A stretch of DNA of 48,425 nucleotides from Duganella sp. (GTDB taxonomy: Bacteria; Pseudomonadota; Gammaproteobacteria; Burkholderiales; Burkholderiaceae_D), in NCBI GenBank assembly GCA_026225475.1, contig JAMFSU010000117.1, positions 1 through 48,425 of the forward strand, in the 5' to 3' direction. The first letter of the stretch is position 1. The number at the start of each line of letters is the position of its first letter. A model generated the notes under the pieces. That model had not been told where the DNA came from. It saw nothing but the letters and a program-made list of their open reading frames with translations, and ran no database searches. Of the stretch, positions 47,219 to 48,425 are shown in pieces. Both the position numbers and the translations under genes were made by a program.

Positions 47219-48118
47219 TCAATGCGCGTCACCATCCCAAATCCAGTTCCAGATACCCGGCAACTGCACCGGCTTGGAAGAGGCCGTGATCGTGCGCGCC
47301 ATCACCGCATGTTCCAGTGTCGTGCGATCATCGTAAAACGGTTTGGCCGCCAAGGGCACGCCAGTCTCCTGCGCGGCATCGAGCAAGATCTGCAGATACT
47401 CTTCTATGTGACGTGCCGAATAGCGGTTGATGTCGTGAAACGTCACGATCACAGGAGTAACTGCGTCCACCGTCGGTATGTCGCCATTGGCGATGCGCTC
47501 GCGCACTTCGGATAATTGCCGGACCATATTGGCGCGCCGTTTCAGACTGAAGTTATAACCCCAGATCTTGCCATCGTTGGCGCTCATGTCGGTGAGCACG
47601 ATATGCATGCCGTGTTGCTGATAGGCGGCAAAGGTACGGTGGTCGTAATTCCAGAATGGGGGCCGTACAAACAACGGTGGAGCGCCGGTGACTGCGGCAA
47701 TATCGGCACTGCCATTGGCCAGTGATAATTCCAGTGTTGCGGGATCGAGATGACGATGATTGGTATGTCCCGGCGTGCTGGTGTGAAAGCCGATGATATG
47801 TCCGTCCGCGTTTTCGCGATGCAGCAGTTGTTGGCCGATCTCGCCGCCGCCAGCACCGCGTGCGCGTGTCTGCACAAAAAATACCGCCTTGATGCCCGGC
47901 AATTGCGGGTTATTCGCCAAGGTATCGAGCACCATTTGCGTCGGGTTATAAAAACTGGATGCGCTCGGTCCGTCGTCAAACGTCAACAGGAAGCGTACTG
48001 GAGCCTGCGCTTGCAAACGTTGTTCAGTCTGGGGCGTTAGGGCGATCGGCGGGGAGATACAGCCGCTGAGACTGAGGGCGATGACTATCGCGGAAAACAC
48101 GGAGCAGAGCTGTTTCAA
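47219..48118 (-). CDS. Polysaccharide deacetylase family lipoprotein
   Basis: The mature part is a NodB-type carbohydrate deacetylase: FLLTFDDGPSASSF (motif 1, metal Asp), FHTSTPGHTNHRHLDP (motif 2 histidines), RPPFWNYDHRT (motif 3) and VTFHDINRYS (motif 5 histidine). I chose the TTG at 48118, which gives 299 residues starting KQLCSVFSAIVIALSLSGC, a clean lipoprotein signal with a CAGG site about nine bases upstream. The frame stays open to another TTG at 48181, which would put 21 polar residues before the signal. The substrate is unknown; peptidoglycan or an exopolysaccharide are usual. Confidence 0.9.
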   Translation of the reverse strand: MKQLCSVFSAIVIALSLSGCISPPIALTPQTEQRLQAQAPVRFLLTFDDGPSASSFYNPTQMVLDTLANNPQLPGIKAVFFVQTRARGAGGGEIGQQLLHRENADGHIIGFHTSTPGHTNHRHLDPATLELSLANGSADIAAVTGAPPLFVRPPFWNYDHRTFAAYQQHGMHIVLTDMSANDGKIWGYNFSLKRRANMVRQLSEVRERIANGDIPTVDAVTPVIVTFHDINRYSARHIEEYLQILLDAAQETGVPLAAKPFYDDRTTLEHAVMARTITASSKPVQLPGIWNWIWDGDAH

Positions 48119-48341
48119 GATCGGACGCCTGTTAGCAAGTGTATCGGCAAAATCCCCCGGAAACCTGCATGGGACGCGCAATTATACTCGACAGGTTTAT
48201 TTTGTGCGGCGCACGATAAATGCGCCTAATGGGGCGTAATGCTGTTCAGTGTTAGAAACACCTGCCGTTGGTTTCTTGGTTTTCTTGGTTGCTGATGCTG
48301 TGTTTTCTTCGGACGACCTAGCCGGGAGCGGCCCGGCAGCC

Positions 48342-48376
48342 GCTTACTTTTCTTGTCTCGCCAAGAAAAGCTAAGC
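48342..48376. repeat. Long hairpin element near the window end
   Basis: GCTTACTTTTCTTG pairs with CAAGAAAAG.TAAGC (one-base bulge) around a six-base loop. It sits in 48182-48425, where I see no gene. Similar CTTTTCTTG/CAAGAAAAG hairpins are scattered in many betaproteobacterial genomes, so this is probably an interspersed repeat. Confidence 0.5.
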
Positions 48377-48425
48377 AAAAGAAGGCGACCGCGCGATCCT
48401 GGCCCCTACGGGGTTCCCAGCGATG

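Overview
The window looks like the replication-origin region of a betaproteobacterial chromosome, most likely from the Oxalobacteraceae (Herminiimonas, Collimonas, Herbaspirillum or relatives). The evidence is the gyrB-dnaN-dnaA block, the mnmG-rsmG-parA-parB block with two perfect parS sites, the dat-DUF493-lipB-lipA order, and the general style of the proteins. This family assignment is an inference; no rRNA or tRNA gene is present to confirm it.

Layout. 1-5.5 kb: gyrB, dnaN and dnaA, all on the minus strand. 5.8-9 kb: a class II glutamine amidotransferase, two related small-protein units that each end in the same 61-nt terminator/anti-Shine-Dalgarno RNA, and a LysR regulator. 9-11.1 kb: an AsmA-like protein. 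11.1-12.1 kb: the probable chromosome origin, made of two tandem copies of a roughly 230-bp unit spaced exactly 760 bp apart. Each unit has DnaA boxes, a DnaA-trio-like motif and an AT-rich unwinding stretch, and a 2Fe-2S ferredoxin gene lies between them. Genes to the left mostly run left and genes to the right mostly run right, as expected around an origin. 12.1-21.5 kb: a LysR regulator divergent from mmsA and a GMC oxidoreductase, followed by a five-gene branched-chain-amino-acid-type ABC importer. Together these suggest uptake and oxidation of a short hydroxy acid such as 3-hydroxypropionate. 21.7-28.4 kb: a TSUP exporter, two parS sites, mnmG, rsmG, a lipocalin, a LysE-type exporter, parA and parB. 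28.5-37 kb: two ABC exporters, D-amino acid transaminase, DUF493, a GcvA-like LysR with a divergent DUF2917 gene, and the lipoate genes lipB and lipA.

37-47.2 kb is accessory DNA. It holds a 411-aa protein with a TnsE-like pattern, an 827-aa orphan with an HrpL-type (hrp-box-like) promoter upstream, and a 931-bp gap that contains a second, broken copy of the 5' end of the 411-aa gene. Next come a 1013-aa orphan with one N-terminal membrane segment, a DUF2939 protein and a 492-aa lipoprotein of unknown function. The window closes with a polysaccharide-deacetylase lipoprotein and a hairpin-rich stretch without a gene.

The most unusual observations are the duplicated origin around a ferredoxin gene, the duplicated CCUCCUCCC-type RNA units near dnaA, and the orphan gene with a candidate type III secretion promoter beside transposon remnants.
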